Source of the DNA: Fidelibacterota bacterium
GTDB lineage: Bacteria > Fidelibacterota > Marinisomatia > Marinisomatales > SCKK01
Direction of reading: 5' to 3'
DNA: 37,713 bases
Assembly: GCA_004124475.1 (NCBI GenBank)
Contig: SCKK01000035.1
Span: 1 to 37,713 of the forward strand
Positions 1-7,933 of the stretch are shown here, piece by piece; positions within the stretch are counted from its first letter, which is position 1; each line of letters starts with the position of its first letter. Made by a program: the position numbers and the translations under genes. Under the pieces are notes generated by a model. It saw only the letters and a program-made list of their open reading frames with translations, was not told where the DNA came from and searched no databases.

Positions 1-2
1 AT

Positions 3-119
3 GATGAAATAATACATACCATGCAAAGATTAAATAACCGCCCCAGAAAAAGACTTGGGTTCAAAACACCAAACCAGGTATTTTTCGGAAAGAATCAACA
101 AGTTGCACTTACTACTTGA
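3..119 (+). CDS. IS30-family transposase, C-terminal end (partial)
   Basis: The first 117 bases read as 38 residues and a stop, with the IS30-family C-terminal signature LNNRPRKRLGFKTPNQVFFG. The rest of the gene lies outside the window. A second, similar but not identical copy lies on the minus strand at the other end (R to C in the signature, different residues just before the shared VALTT end). The two therefore come from different insertions of one family. Family assignment rests on this motif alone. Confidence 0.85.
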   Translation, partial: DEIIHTMQRLNNRPRKRLGFKTPNQVFFGKNQQVALTT

Positions 120-125
120 ATCCAG
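103..125. repeat. IS30-type terminal repeat, left copy
   Basis: A 23-base stretch overlaps the end of the left transposase gene. It recurs exactly, in reverse complement, at 37568-37590. This is the expected position for the end of an IS30-type element, so the element boundary is probably near base 125. Confidence 0.7.
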
Positions 126-643
126 GTAATTGTATAGGAATTTTCATTTTATTTGTTTGTATACTTAGAAATTATGGAGTTATTTCCTAAGGTGGTTTGC
201 AAGATAACATCTTGCGCTACATTCAATGAAGAAATTTTCTTGGAAGATATATATTATATCAATACCTTTTATGTTGGTTATAAATTCAGATCTTGTATGA
301 TTAACTATAATTCACGTGATATAAAACACATGAGGAATCATATTACACAGATTTGGACATTTCCTGTTTGTGAATTTCAAGTAGTAGGCATTACTTTCTC
401 CTGAGTTTTCTGTTCTTTTTGACATGATACTAAGTTGCTTCATATCGATTGGGAAATGTAAGTGACGGGGCGGAGCTATGCCCCGCTGCGCGGGGAAGAT
501 AAAAGATAAATCAGGATCGCCTGTCTGATCCCGACTGGTCGGGAGCAGGCAATGACATTGCTGCTGCGCCTGGAAATCGAAAGAATTGTTCTGTTGTTCC
601 TACTTTCCGAAGGGTAAATTCACGAGGATAGAAAAGCTTCCAT
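126..643. other. Intergenic region with two GC hairpins
   Basis: The stretch from 126 to about 460 is AT-rich; one 83-codon reading frame (153-404) resembles nothing I know and has no ribosome site. From about 465 the composition turns GC-rich. Two short perfect hairpins are present: 481-495 (CCCCGC/GCGGGG) and 530-543 (CCCGAC/GTCGGG). They belong to the dispersed-palindrome style seen elsewhere in the window. No promoter could be assigned with confidence. Confidence 0.5.
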
Positions 644-649
644 TTGACG

Positions 650-2572
650 ATGAAATTCTTTAGTAACAAAGACCGGATCGATAAAATCAGAAGGACATGG
701 ATGGTCACGTCTGTTGTCATCCTGACTTCTGGCGTACTTTTAGGTCAGACTGCAGAAGAATTAAAGGAATTTAAAAAACGGATGGCTGAGCTTGAAGCAC
801 TTCAGGAGACAATCAGTCCCGTTGAACCTGCCGAAATCGAAACGGAGATTCCAGCAAGAGGCGAGATTGTGATTGAAAGGCCTAAGATAGAAAAGGCAGC
901 TCTTCCTTACTTTGGTTACGATTTCTTTACTAAAAGGGAACGTTTGGATATTTATAACAACTTGCCCCTACCTCGCGATTATCAATTGGGTCCCGGCGAC
1001 GAAATAATTATTTCAATATGGGGCGAGACGCAACTGCGCTCCAGCCATGTCATCAATCGAGATGGAGAAATCTTCATTGATAAGGTTGGGCTGGTGAATA
1101 TATCCGGGATCACTATGAGGGAAGCGAAAGCTGTCTTGCAAAATCACTTCGAGCGTGTATATGCAACATTGAAGACTAACCCTAAATCCACTACATTTTT
1201 AGATGTGTCCTTAGGCGAACTTAAAGCTATAAACATCAGCTTTGTAGGCGAGGTGACTGTTCCTGGGATGTACTCCATACATCCGTTTTCTACTGTCACT
1301 ACAGGCTTAATCCAGTCTGGAGGTGTGGCGTTGACGGGTACTTTGCGAAATATTCAGGCAATCCGTAACAAGCGCCTAATTCAGCAAGTAGATCTGTATT
1401 CCTTCCTTCTTAAGGGAGAAACAGAAGGTGACATTCGTCTTCAAAATGGAGATATTGTTTTTGTGCCGGTAAGGGAATCGACAGTGACTATAACGGGAGC
1501 GATTCGACGGCCGGCGATTTATGAGACAAGAGGAAACGAAGTTCTAACCAGCCTTATTTCCTATGCAGGACAGTTGCGAGCTGATGCAGGATCGCAAATT
1601 CAATTGAGCCGAATCACGCCGATTTCAGATCGAATTACGGATGATTACGCAGTTAAAACGTTCCTTTTATCGATGCAAGAAGCGGATAATTTTGAGGTTC
1701 ATGATGGGGACAAATATATTGTAACGAAGATTCACGATGTTGAACGGCAAATAGAGGTTCTCGGGCAAGTCAAAATTCCGGGTGTCTACCCCTTTAACAA
1801 AGGGATGGATCTAAGGGAAGCGCTCGAACTGGCAGGGGGGATATTCGATGAGGATTACTGGCAGTCGATTTATTCAACTCGGGCTGAAATTCTTCGCAGG
1901 CAAGAGGATAATGACTACGCTGAAATAATTGTTATAAACCTTGAGGAACTAAGGGCAGGTAATGAAGATCAGAACTTGCGTTTAGAGAATTACGACCAGA
2001 TTGTGGTTCACCGAAATCCTAAGTTTGAACCTCAACGAAATATCGTGATCACCGGAGAAGTTGAGCTCCCGGGAGTTTACTCCATTAGGAGAGATGGTGA
2101 AACGTTGCAAGAACTCTTTGAGGTGGCAGGTGGATTTACAGAGCGAGCTTTTGAAGAAGGAATTGAGATGACCCGCGGTGGGAAACGAGTGGTTCTGAGA
2201 GACTATACCATTCCCGTTGCCCCTGGGGATAGTATTATGGTGCCTGAATATCCTGGAGTGATTACGGTTATCGGGGAAGTCCATAACGCCGGCCTGATTC
2301 ATTATAAACCGGGGATGTCGCTGAAAGATTATATTGAAAGCGCTGGTGGATTCACCACAAACGCAAATAAGGGTGACATATCCATATTATATGCCAACGG
2401 GGATGTCAAAAAGCGAAGCTGGATTTTCGATCCGAAGATCAGGGAAGGTGCAACCATCATTATTCATCGTGCTGAAGAAAGAGAGCCCTTCGATACGACG
2501 GATTTTCTAAAAGAGATGGCGTCTATTGTGGCATCATTGGCGACAGTTATCTATATTATTGCAACTATATAA
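650..2572 (+). CDS. SLBB-domain polysaccharide export protein (Wza-like)
   Basis: Predicted exporter that forms the outer-membrane/periplasmic channel for capsule or exopolysaccharide. A hydrophobic segment near residues 20-33 looks like a signal sequence. A Poly_export domain starts at about residue 110 (DYQLGPGDEIIISIWGE). About five SLBB repeats follow, each with a G-x-V-x-x-x-G-x-Y core (for example FVGEVTVPGMYSI, VLGQVKIPGVYPF, ITGEVELPGVYSI). A C-terminal hydrophobic helix (SIVASLATVIYIIA) ends the protein. The length of about 640 aa fits multi-SLBB exporters rather than classical Wza (about 380 aa). A TTG six bases upstream (644) could also start translation; I prefer the ATG. Downstream wzz-type genes support the role. 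Confidence 0.88.
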   Translation: MKFFSNKDRIDKIRRTWMVTSVVILTSGVLLGQTAEELKEFKKRMAELEALQETISPVEPAEIETEIPARGEIVIERPKIEKAALPYFGYDFFTKRERLDIYNNLPLPRDYQLGPGDEIIISIWGETQLRSSHVINRDGEIFIDKVGLVNISGITMREAKAVLQNHFERVYATLKTNPKSTTFLDVSLGELKAINISFVGEVTVPGMYSIHPFSTVTTGLIQSGGVALTGTLRNIQAIRNKRLIQQVDLYSFLLKGETEGDIRLQNGDIVFVPVRESTVTITGAIRRPAIYETRGNEVLTSLISYAGQLRADAGSQIQLSRITPISDRITDDYAVKTFLLSMQEADNFEVHDGDKYIVTKIHDVERQIEVLGQVKIPGVYPFNKGMDLREALELAGGIFDEDYWQSIYSTRAEILRRQEDNDYAEIIVINLEELRAGNEDQNLRLENYDQIVVHRNPKFEPQRNIVITGEVELPGVYSIRRDGETLQELFEVAGGFTERAFEEGIEMTRGGKRVVLRDYTIPVAPGDSIMVPEYPGVITVIGEVHNAGLIHYKPGMSLKDYIESAGGFTTNANKGDISILYANGDVKKRSWIFDPKIREGATIIIHRAEEREPFDTTDFLKEMASIVASLATVIYIIATI

Positions 2573-2774
2573 TGCTAGTGCGGACATTCTTGGGCATATT
2601 CCTTTAATTGAGTTATATACTGCTGTGACCAATACCCTGATTGCAAAACACAACGATAGCATATTCTGTGCCCTCGGGGCAATAGTACGCAATCCTTGAA
2701 ATTAACAATTTGGTGACATGTATGAAGTGTTTAGACAAGGTGGCCAATTAAGATAATGTAAAAAATTTCAATAG

Positions 2775-3284
2775 ATGAACCAGGCTTTAGGATACAGTGA
2801 ATTCAAACCACTACTTGACAGATTTGTTGGGGATGTTCAGCAGTGTCACGGTGAAAACTTATTGAGTATTGTTCTTTACGGATCCGTTGCCCGGGAAACG
2901 GCAAGTTTCAACAGTGATGTTGATCTACTTCTTGTATTAGATAAAGCACCCAAGGTGTATTGGAAGCGATTGGAAAGTATTACTCCCATCCTTATGAACT
3001 TGCGAGGTGAGAAATGTTGGAAAGAGTTGGAAGAAGCGGGCATCACACTGGAAATAAATGTATTAATTTTCTCCCGCGAGGAAGCGGATCAGAACCGTTA
3101 TCTTTATCTGGACATGATCGAAGAAGCTCGAATTTTGGTAGATCGTGCTGGTTTTTTTCGGGGAAGATTAATAAAGTTTGAGAAACGGCTGGCGAAGTTG
3201 GGAGCAAAAAAAATACCTATAGACGGAGCGTGGTATTGGGATTTGAAGCCTGATCTTAAGAAGGGCGAGACTGTTGTTCTATGA
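2775..3284 (+). CDS. MNT-type nucleotidyltransferase (HEPN partner)
   Basis: A minimal nucleotidyltransferase of 169 aa with the pol-beta-type motif GSVARETASFNSDVDLLLV at about residues 37-55: the GS pair plus the two metal-binding aspartates DVD. Proteins of this family paired with HEPN proteins act as antitoxins, some by AMPylating the HEPN ribonuclease toxin (MntA/HepT systems). The stop codon overlaps the start of the downstream HEPN gene by 4 nt (ATGA), indicating translational coupling. The 169-aa length exceeds the short MntA type (about 100-140 aa). It sits between polysaccharide export genes, to which it has no evident functional link. Confidence 0.78.
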   Translation: MNQALGYSEFKPLLDRFVGDVQQCHGENLLSIVLYGSVARETASFNSDVDLLLVLDKAPKVYWKRLESITPILMNLRGEKCWKELEEAGITLEINVLIFSREEADQNRYLYLDMIEEARILVDRAGFFRGRLIKFEKRLAKLGAKKIPIDGAWYWDLKPDLKKGETVVL

Positions 3285-3700
3285 TGACGCGAGAAGAAGG
3301 GGAGAAACTTATTCATCAGGCGGAATGGGTAACACCCCCCTCGAGGGGGGATTTATTGAGCAAAGTGAGGATAGCTTGGGAAAAAAGAAACCACAATTTA
3401 GTGGTACGGCGAGTTCAAGAAGTGGTGGAGCTTGCCTTGAAAGGTGGGGTGAGGGTACTGGGTGGTGAGTATCCAAAAGTGCATGATGTGGCACCCGTGT
3501 TCTGTCGTCTGACTCACCAGAAAATTGGAGTTCCCAATAGCGATTTGGTACCGATTCTTAGGATTTCTCAGTGGCTCAGTGAAGCGAGAGCTCCCTCGTT
3601 TTATATGGAAATGGATTATCCGGAAGAAGATGCAAAGAGAGCGTATGACGATGCTCAGATAGTGCTTAATCCAGTGAAAGAAATGTTGGATATAAAGTAA
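3281..3700 (+). CDS. HEPN-domain protein (putative toxin of MNT/HEPN pair)
   Basis: A 139-aa protein. Residues about 35-75 resemble the HEPN core: a helix with RRVQEVVELALKGGVRVLG, then YPKVHDVAPVF, the common H-D-V/L end of HEPN helices. HEPN proteins beside MNT genes are typically RNase toxins or nucleotide-binding partners. I do not see a clean R-x4-6-H catalytic motif, so the nuclease activity is uncertain. The gene overlaps the MNT gene by 4 nt. A perfect 16-bp palindrome (3335-3350) lies in frame near its 5' end and encodes the TPPSRGD segment, possibly a repeat insertion. Confidence 0.68.
   Translation: MMTREEGEKLIHQAEWVTPPSRGDLLSKVRIAWEKRNHNLVVRRVQEVVELALKGGVRVLGGEYPKVHDVAPVFCRLTHQKIGVPNSDLVPILRISQWLSEARAPSFYMEMDYPEEDAKRAYDDAQIVLNPVKEMLDIK
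3335..3350. repeat. 16-bp perfect palindrome inside the HEPN gene
   Basis: C6-TCGA-G6 reads the same on both strands. It lies within the coding region at about codon 20. Palindromes of this kind are often dispersed repeats in Bacteroidetes-like genomes; only one copy was noticed in the window. Confidence 0.75.
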
Positions 3701-4121
3701 ATGACTCAAGTTTCGCACATAGTAAGTGTTTTATATTTCAGAAGATGTTCATTAATAAAGTCATTAAGTATCGCAATAAAAAAGACGAATTTCTTATTGT
3801 CGTTATTCTCTGTACTTTTCTTAGCGTAAGAAAAGTACCAAAAGAAACTGTCGCTAGAGAGAAATTTTACCCGTCTACACCATCGTTACGGGAATGAATT
3901 AAACTCATCCGCCAGCTAGCGGATTCAAACAGTAATTCATTCTGATCCTTCACGATGGTTTGACGTTAATGATAATCCCGATGCATCGGGACTAATGCGA
4001 CAAAATCACACATTCTGCGAACATCAACTACGTAAATGACCGTAAAGAGGTGCGAAACATAAGTAAATGATTTACTCCCTGATTATTATCTTCTTTCTTT
4101 TCTGTACCAAAATATAAGCAA
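3701..4121. repeat. Gene-free region made of several palindromes
   Basis: This 421-base gap has no credible gene. It holds three inverted-repeat units in a row: a perfect hairpin with 12-bp arms at 3812-3823/3827-3838; an imperfect long palindrome at 3879-3959, whose arms share ACCATCGT and GAATGAATTA and which encloses a perfect ATCCGC/GCGGAT hairpin (3907-3924); and a 16-bp perfect palindrome at 3976-3991. The string CCCGTCTACAC next to the second unit recurs at about 9004-9014, in another palindrome-rich gap. I interpret these as dispersed non-coding repeats. The first hairpin could also end transcription from the HEPN gene, but no T-run follows it. Confidence 0.7.
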
Positions 4122-4991
4122 ATGCACATGGAAGAAAAAATACAGATCATCAAAGACGACGAGATCGATATGCGTGCGCTGACTAAGGTTATCTGGGCTG
4201 GGCGGCGGTTTATTTTTCTTTTCACGGGAGCTTTCACCCTATTAGGTGTAATCTATGCTTTATTAGCAACCCCATATTACAAGTCCACTATTACGCTGTA
4301 TCCAGCGACGAGCGAGAGTGGTGGTTTGGGCCAGTTCAAGGGGTTGGCTACTACATTTGGTGTGGCCATTGGCGGAGCGGAAACCAGTTTTAACATCCCC
4401 GATGTGGTGAAATCAAGAAGGATCCGCAAAGCCGTCCTTGGCGAGGCGTGGACGACGGAGAAATATGAATACCCCGTCGACCTGATCACGTACTGGGAGA
4501 TCAACGATACGACCGGGACCGGGATATCGTTGAATCCACTAACGTGGGTGAAAACCCTCTTTGCAGAAACGAGTGCCGCGAACAGGGATTTGTCTAAAGT
4601 ATGGGAAGAGTCTGCGTTGGAACGACTGGGAGATCTGATTTCCATCTCTGAGGATAGAAAAACAGGGTTGATTCGTATCGATGTACTGATAGAGGAACCC
4701 CAATTGTCGGCTGATGTGGCTAATTACATTGCTGAAGCAGCTAACCATTATATTCAGGCTGAGAACTCCTTTGAGGCTTCTAGAGATCGCAACTTTATTG
4801 AAGAAAGGCTCACGGTTGTGAAAAATGAATTAAACAAAAGAAAGGTCGAGGATGGGTCTATTATTGTTGTTGCGAAGGAGGAAGAAGCCGAACCGCTGGA
4901 CAAGACGGAATTTGCCAAGGAGATTGCTTTCATCTTGGCGGATTTTGCACAGGTTATTGTGATTATTATCTTGGCTACTGGTACCGGTTGA
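4122..4991 (+). CDS. Wzz-like chain-length protein fused to an SLBB-exporter tail (chimera)
   Basis: Residues about 1-240 look like a Wzz/polysaccharide co-polymerase. They comprise a short cytoplasmic start, a transmembrane helix (FIFLFTGAFTLLGVIYALLA), a periplasmic region with GLGQFKGLATTFGV, and NFIEERLTVVKNEL, where the long coiled coil normally begins. The expected coiled coil and second membrane helix are missing. Instead the last 48 or so residues (DGSIIVVAKEEEAEPLDKTEF, then IAFILADFAQVIVIIILA) match the end of SLBB exporters. Compare REGATIIIHRAEEREPFDTTDF and SIVASLATVIYIIA in the 650-2572 protein. The join is near base 4840. It is probably a deletion product, and the Wzz function is likely lost or changed. 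ATG 4128 is an alternative start. Confidence 0.8.
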   Translation: MHMEEKIQIIKDDEIDMRALTKVIWAGRRFIFLFTGAFTLLGVIYALLATPYYKSTITLYPATSESGGLGQFKGLATTFGVAIGGAETSFNIPDVVKSRRIRKAVLGEAWTTEKYEYPVDLITYWEINDTTGTGISLNPLTWVKTLFAETSAANRDLSKVWEESALERLGDLISISEDRKTGLIRIDVLIEEPQLSADVANYIAEAANHYIQAENSFEASRDRNFIEERLTVVKNELNKRKVEDGSIIVVAKEEEAEPLDKTEFAKEIAFILADFAQVIVIIILATGTG

Positions 4992-5115
4992 GGATAAAAG
5001 TAATTGGTGATTAGTAATTGGTTAGTTTTGAGTTTATTGTCATTCAGATCCCCCCGACGTGTCAAGGTAGTGAGAGAAATCTCTGAAAAAAGAAAACAAT
5101 CTTAGTGGGTCAACT

Positions 5116-6315
5116 GTGAAATTTAACGAGTTACAGGATTTCCTAAGAGATGCCAAAGGAATAACCGCCCTAGCTGATATCGCTCGGGAGTTGGGTATCT
5201 CTCCTCAGTCCGTCAGCAACTGGAAGGCACGGGATCAGGTGCCATACAAGTATGTGGTGGAAATCCGGAAAAAGTATGGAAATCCGGAACCGGTAATGGG
5301 CAATCAGCAGCCGGTAGCGAGTCCACAGTTTCCAGTTTCTCTCTATCCCCCCTATTACGAGGAGGATATCATTTCCATTCGGGAGATTATTGACATTCTC
5401 AAGAAAAACTGGAAGACGGTCATTATCACCCCGACTGTGACGTGCATCATTGCTATCATTTATGTGTTGTTCATCGCTCAGCCTGTATATGTAGCAACGG
5501 CGAAGATTATCCCCTCCATGGGTGGGGGTTCAACATCCCAGTTACGAGGCCTGGCCGCTCAGTTTGGTGTAACCATTCCGGGAGGCGAGACAGAAACCGT
5601 TTCTCCTCAGAGGGTCTATCCGGAGATTCTCCAGAGCCGCACTCTGGCGCGTGCCCTACTGAAACGCAATTTTGATACGGAAGAATTTGGTCCAGACCAA
5701 CCCTTGCTGAAGATCCTCACTTACGGTGAAGAGGAACCGGAATTCGGGCCCGATACACTGGAAAAAATTGCTGTCAAAGCTCTGTTAGGGATGATTGATG
5801 TTTCCAAGGACCGCCAGTCATCTATTCTTACCCTGGAATTGAGTGCCTCAGAACCCCAGTTGGCCGCAGACATAGCAACGGCTCTTATCGAGGAATTGGA
5901 CCGCCACCAGCTGAAGTTTAAGATTTCCCGTGTGAGCAAGAAGCGGCAGTTTATCGAGGGCCGGATTGCGGATGTGCAGGTTGATCTGGAAAAGTCGGAA
6001 GAAGAACTGAAACAATTCCGGGACCGGAACCGGCAGATTCAGAATTCCCCAGCTCTGCTTTTGCAGCAGGAGCGGCTCATTCGTGAAGTGGAGGTTGAAA
6101 AGTGGATCTTCATCACCCTGAAACAGGAGTATGAGCTGGCTAAAATCCAGCAGGTGGAAGATGCTACGGTGTATGTTCTTGATCCACCGGAGGCGCCTTT
6201 AAAGAGAAGCAAACCCAAGCGTAAACATACTGTGATTCTCGCCGGGCTCTTGGGTATTGGCGGTGGTATCGGTATCGTATTCGCACGCGAATACTGGAAA
6301 AACTCAACAGAGTAA
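5116..6315 (+). CDS. Wzz-type chain-length determinant with N-terminal HTH domain
   Basis: A 399-aa fusion. Residues about 12-55 form a helix-turn-helix of the Cro/CI-repressor style (LADIARELGISPQSVSNWKA). A proline-rich linker follows, then Wzz: TM1 at about 101-120 (IIAIIYVLFI), a periplasmic region with LRGLAAQFGVTIPGG, a coiled coil at about 270-345, and TM2 at about 372-392 (GLLGIGGGIGIVFA). By Wzz topology the HTH would face the cytoplasm, so it could bind DNA while tethered to the membrane. GTG is the start; ATG is absent nearby. It is full length for Wzz, and it is the intact member beside the chimera just upstream. DNA binding is inferred. Confidence 0.85.
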   Translation: MKFNELQDFLRDAKGITALADIARELGISPQSVSNWKARDQVPYKYVVEIRKKYGNPEPVMGNQQPVASPQFPVSLYPPYYEEDIISIREIIDILKKNWKTVIITPTVTCIIAIIYVLFIAQPVYVATAKIIPSMGGGSTSQLRGLAAQFGVTIPGGETETVSPQRVYPEILQSRTLARALLKRNFDTEEFGPDQPLLKILTYGEEEPEFGPDTLEKIAVKALLGMIDVSKDRQSSILTLELSASEPQLAADIATALIEELDRHQLKFKISRVSKKRQFIEGRIADVQVDLEKSEEELKQFRDRNRQIQNSPALLLQQERLIREVEVEKWIFITLKQEYELAKIQQVEDATVYVLDPPEAPLKRSKPKRKHTVILAGLLGIGGGIGIVFAREYWKNSTE

Positions 6316-6548
6316 TGCGTATTCTTGTCTCCCTGTTGAATAATGGGAGATTCCACCCCGATACGTTCGTTCCTCACTACGGGGCAGGCCCCCGCATCCG
6401 CTATGCTACTGATGGGATTTCCCTGCCTGGTAGGCAGACAGGCGCTATGCTCAACAATGACATAATGACCCTAGTGAAATACCTCCTTCGTCGGATTTCA
6501 CAGGGCAAGCAGCGCAGCGAAGTTAATGACTATCAATAGTGCAATGAA
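6316..6548. repeat. GC-rich dispersed repeat, copy A (core 6356-6389)
   Basis: The gap after the HTH-Wzz gene holds a GC-rich repeat. Its core reads GATACGTTCGTTCCTCACTA and then CGGGGCAGGC. Near-identical cores occur at 7889-7933 and 8275-8317. The apparent 74-codon frame across it looks like repeat translated by chance, not a gene. Confidence 0.75.
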
Positions 6549-6926
6549 ATGAACAGGCAAGAAGAAATAATAGAAGAGATAGAGAAACAGTTATGTCGAG
6601 TACGACGCGAATTAAAAGGATATAAGGTTTTTCTTTTTGGTACACGTGCCGCCGGGGTTGCCCATAAACATTCCGACTTTGATATTGGTATTCTCGGTGA
6701 TCGTCCAATTCCTTTGAAAACGTTTTTTAAAATTGAGGATCTCTTCGATTCAATAGATACTTTGTACACTATAGATTGGGTGGATCTAAACCGTGCCAGT
6801 GCATCTTTTCGTGAGGAAGCTCTGAAAAATACGGGAAATATCATGAATAAACACCGAATACAGTATGATTCTCCATTGGATGCACTTATTGCACTGGTGA
6901 AACAACTCCATGTTTACGAAATGTAA
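6549..6926 (+). CDS. MNT-type nucleotidyltransferase, solitary
   Basis: A 125-aa minimal nucleotidyltransferase with FGTRAAGVAHKHSDFDIGIL. The usual G-S pair is G-T here, followed by the two-aspartate metal motif DFD at about residue 41. Such proteins are normally the antitoxin half of an MNT/HEPN pair, but no HEPN gene follows directly. An HI0074-like HEPN remnant lies about 1 kb downstream (7934-8227) and may be the lost partner or come from another pair. ATG 6549 was chosen; ATG 6544 is out of frame. Activity is not demonstrable from sequence. Confidence 0.75.
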   Translation: MNRQEEIIEEIEKQLCRVRRELKGYKVFLFGTRAAGVAHKHSDFDIGILGDRPIPLKTFFKIEDLFDSIDTLYTIDWVDLNRASASFREEALKNTGNIMNKHRIQYDSPLDALIALVKQLHVYEM

Positions 6927-6932
6927 TATCAC

Positions 6933-7073
6933 ATGGACTCTGAAGATTTTAGTGACAAATTTCAGAAAGGACAACTGGGGGATTCCATTGACTTTATCGA
7001 ATGGGCAAACACATACCAGCATCACATAGCTTTGCGAGCCGAAGTCCAAAAGCTTCTCGTCTATGTTGCATGA
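6933..7073 (+). CDS. Small ORF of 46 aa (conserved-looking hypothetical)
   Basis: The frame starts six bases after the MNT gene stop. It reads MDSEDFSDKFQKGQLGDSID, then FIEWANTYQHHIALRAEVQKLL. The composition and the GDSIDFIEWA core look like a family of small acidic proteins found beside nucleotidyltransferase or toxin genes. I recall that pattern only loosely and cannot name it. Tight spacing suggests co-translation with 6549-6926. Confidence 0.5.
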   Translation: MDSEDFSDKFQKGQLGDSIDFIEWANTYQHHIALRAEVQKLLVYVA

Positions 7074-7136
7074 GATAAGTGTATTGAATCCTATGGTTGA
7101 TCGTTTGCCACTGTGTCGCTGTTCAAAGAGGAACTA

Positions 7137-7400
7137 ATGGAGAAAAGGTACATAACAAAGGAACATAATCCTATCATGGAAACAATAATTACGATACATA
7201 TAGAAAGACTACCAGAGGGGATTTACCTTGCTACCTCTGACGATGTGCAAGGTCTTGTCGCTCAGGGACGCACGGTAAGTGAGACTCTGGAGATTGCGAG
7301 GGACGTGGTTAAGAAATTGATAGAGGCTCAGGGTAAACCGCTGGCACGGATAAAACGAGTGAAGAAATCTTTTGATTATCCGCTGGTGGTGGGGGTATAG
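7137..7400 (+). CDS. hicB: HicB-like antitoxin
   Basis: A HicB-fold antitoxin of 87 aa. After a short N-terminus it has the typical ITIHIERLPEGIYLATSDDV, GLVAQGRTVSETLEIARDVV and a C-terminal basic stretch. The start at 7137 was chosen because an AAAGAGG ribosome site ends six bases before it; ATG 7176 is the other option. It directly precedes a HicA gene without a gap, in the order hicB-hicA. The antitoxin would bind HicA and probably repress this operon. Confidence 0.78.
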   Translation: MEKRYITKEHNPIMETIITIHIERLPEGIYLATSDDVQGLVAQGRTVSETLEIARDVVKKLIEAQGKPLARIKRVKKSFDYPLVVGV

Positions 7401-7625
7401 TTGGGGCGTCTAGCTGGTTTTAGTTACCGCAAAGTAGGGAAGAAATTGAAGAGGTTAGGATTTGAGTTTCATCGACAAGCTGCTGGAAGTCACGAAATTT
7501 GGCATAATCCTGAAACGCACTTGTATACAACCATTCCTAATCACCCAGGTGATATTCCTGAGGGAACTCTTCGTGCGATACTGAAGCAGGCGGGAATCAA
7601 CCCAGAACAATTTCTTTCACCTTAG
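7401..7625 (+). CDS. hicA: HicA-like mRNA interferase toxin
   Basis: A 74-aa YcfA/HicA protein with a dsRBD-like fold signature: YRKVGKKLKRLGFEFHRQ, then GSHEIWHNPE with the catalytic histidine in the G-S-H motif, then TIPNHPGDIPEGTLRAILKQ. The length is normal for the family, and the gene appears intact. TTG at 7401 follows the hicB stop codon immediately, so translation is probably coupled. HicA cleaves mRNA when its antitoxin is lost. Confidence 0.85.
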   Translation: MGRLAGFSYRKVGKKLKRLGFEFHRQAAGSHEIWHNPETHLYTTIPNHPGDIPEGTLRAILKQAGINPEQFLSP

Positions 7626-7700
7626 GTGATGGAACAAAAGTCAGGAAGCAGTGGGCGGGTGTCACTGATCAGGGTTAGTTTGGAAGGAAAGGAGGCAAAC

Positions 7701-7829
7701 TTGACATATGTAGAGAAATGCACTCGATGCAGTGGAGAAGTAGTTGAAAAGAATGTTAAAGAGATTCTTTCCGCTACAGTTCCCGATGTTTCGGGACGGA
7801 CGGGAAAGGCCCCGAACAGTCGTTTCTAA
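7701..7829 (+). pseudogene. Truncated YgiT-type zinc-ribbon antitoxin fragment
   Basis: A good ribosome site (AAAGGAGG, 7688-7694 region) precedes TTG 7701. The product starts MTYVEKCTRCSGEVVEKNVK, the N-terminal half of a YgiT/MqsA-like zinc ribbon (first C-x2-C pair). The second Cys pair is missing, because the reading frame runs into a GC-rich repeat at about 7775. The remaining residues are repeat-encoded. An alternative longer frame from GTG 7626 exists. I treat it as a remnant broken by the repeat. Confidence 0.55.
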
Positions 7830-7933
7830 TAAAGCTTCGCAACCTGCCCGACTGCGTCATTCAGGCGGGCGGGACAGGTCGTTCCCTACCCCAGTACGCT
7901 CGTTCCTCGCTACGGGGTTGGCGGGACAGGCAG
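7780..7933. repeat. GC-rich dispersed repeat, copy B (core 7889-7933)
   Basis: The core reads CCAGTACGCTCGTTCCTCGC, then TACGGGG, matching copies A and C. It is surrounded by CCTGCCC/GGGCGGG inverted stretches. The repeat sits exactly between a 3'-truncated YgiT fragment and a 5'-truncated HEPN fragment, so it marks a deletion or insertion junction. Confidence 0.75.

Noticed and set aside
153-404. 83-codon open frame after the left IS30 end
   Set aside because: It has no recognisable domain, no ribosome site and an odd AT-rich composition. It is probably chance.
3812-3838. Rho-independent terminator
   Set aside because: The hairpin is perfect but has no following T-run, so I record it as a repeat.
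4277-4645. Minus-strand frame of 122 codons
   Set aside because: It is antisense to the Wzz-like gene; the sense strand clearly carries the protein.
6315-6539. 74-codon open frame after the HTH-Wzz gene
   Set aside because: It translates the GC-rich repeat and overlaps its core. It has no protein-like features.
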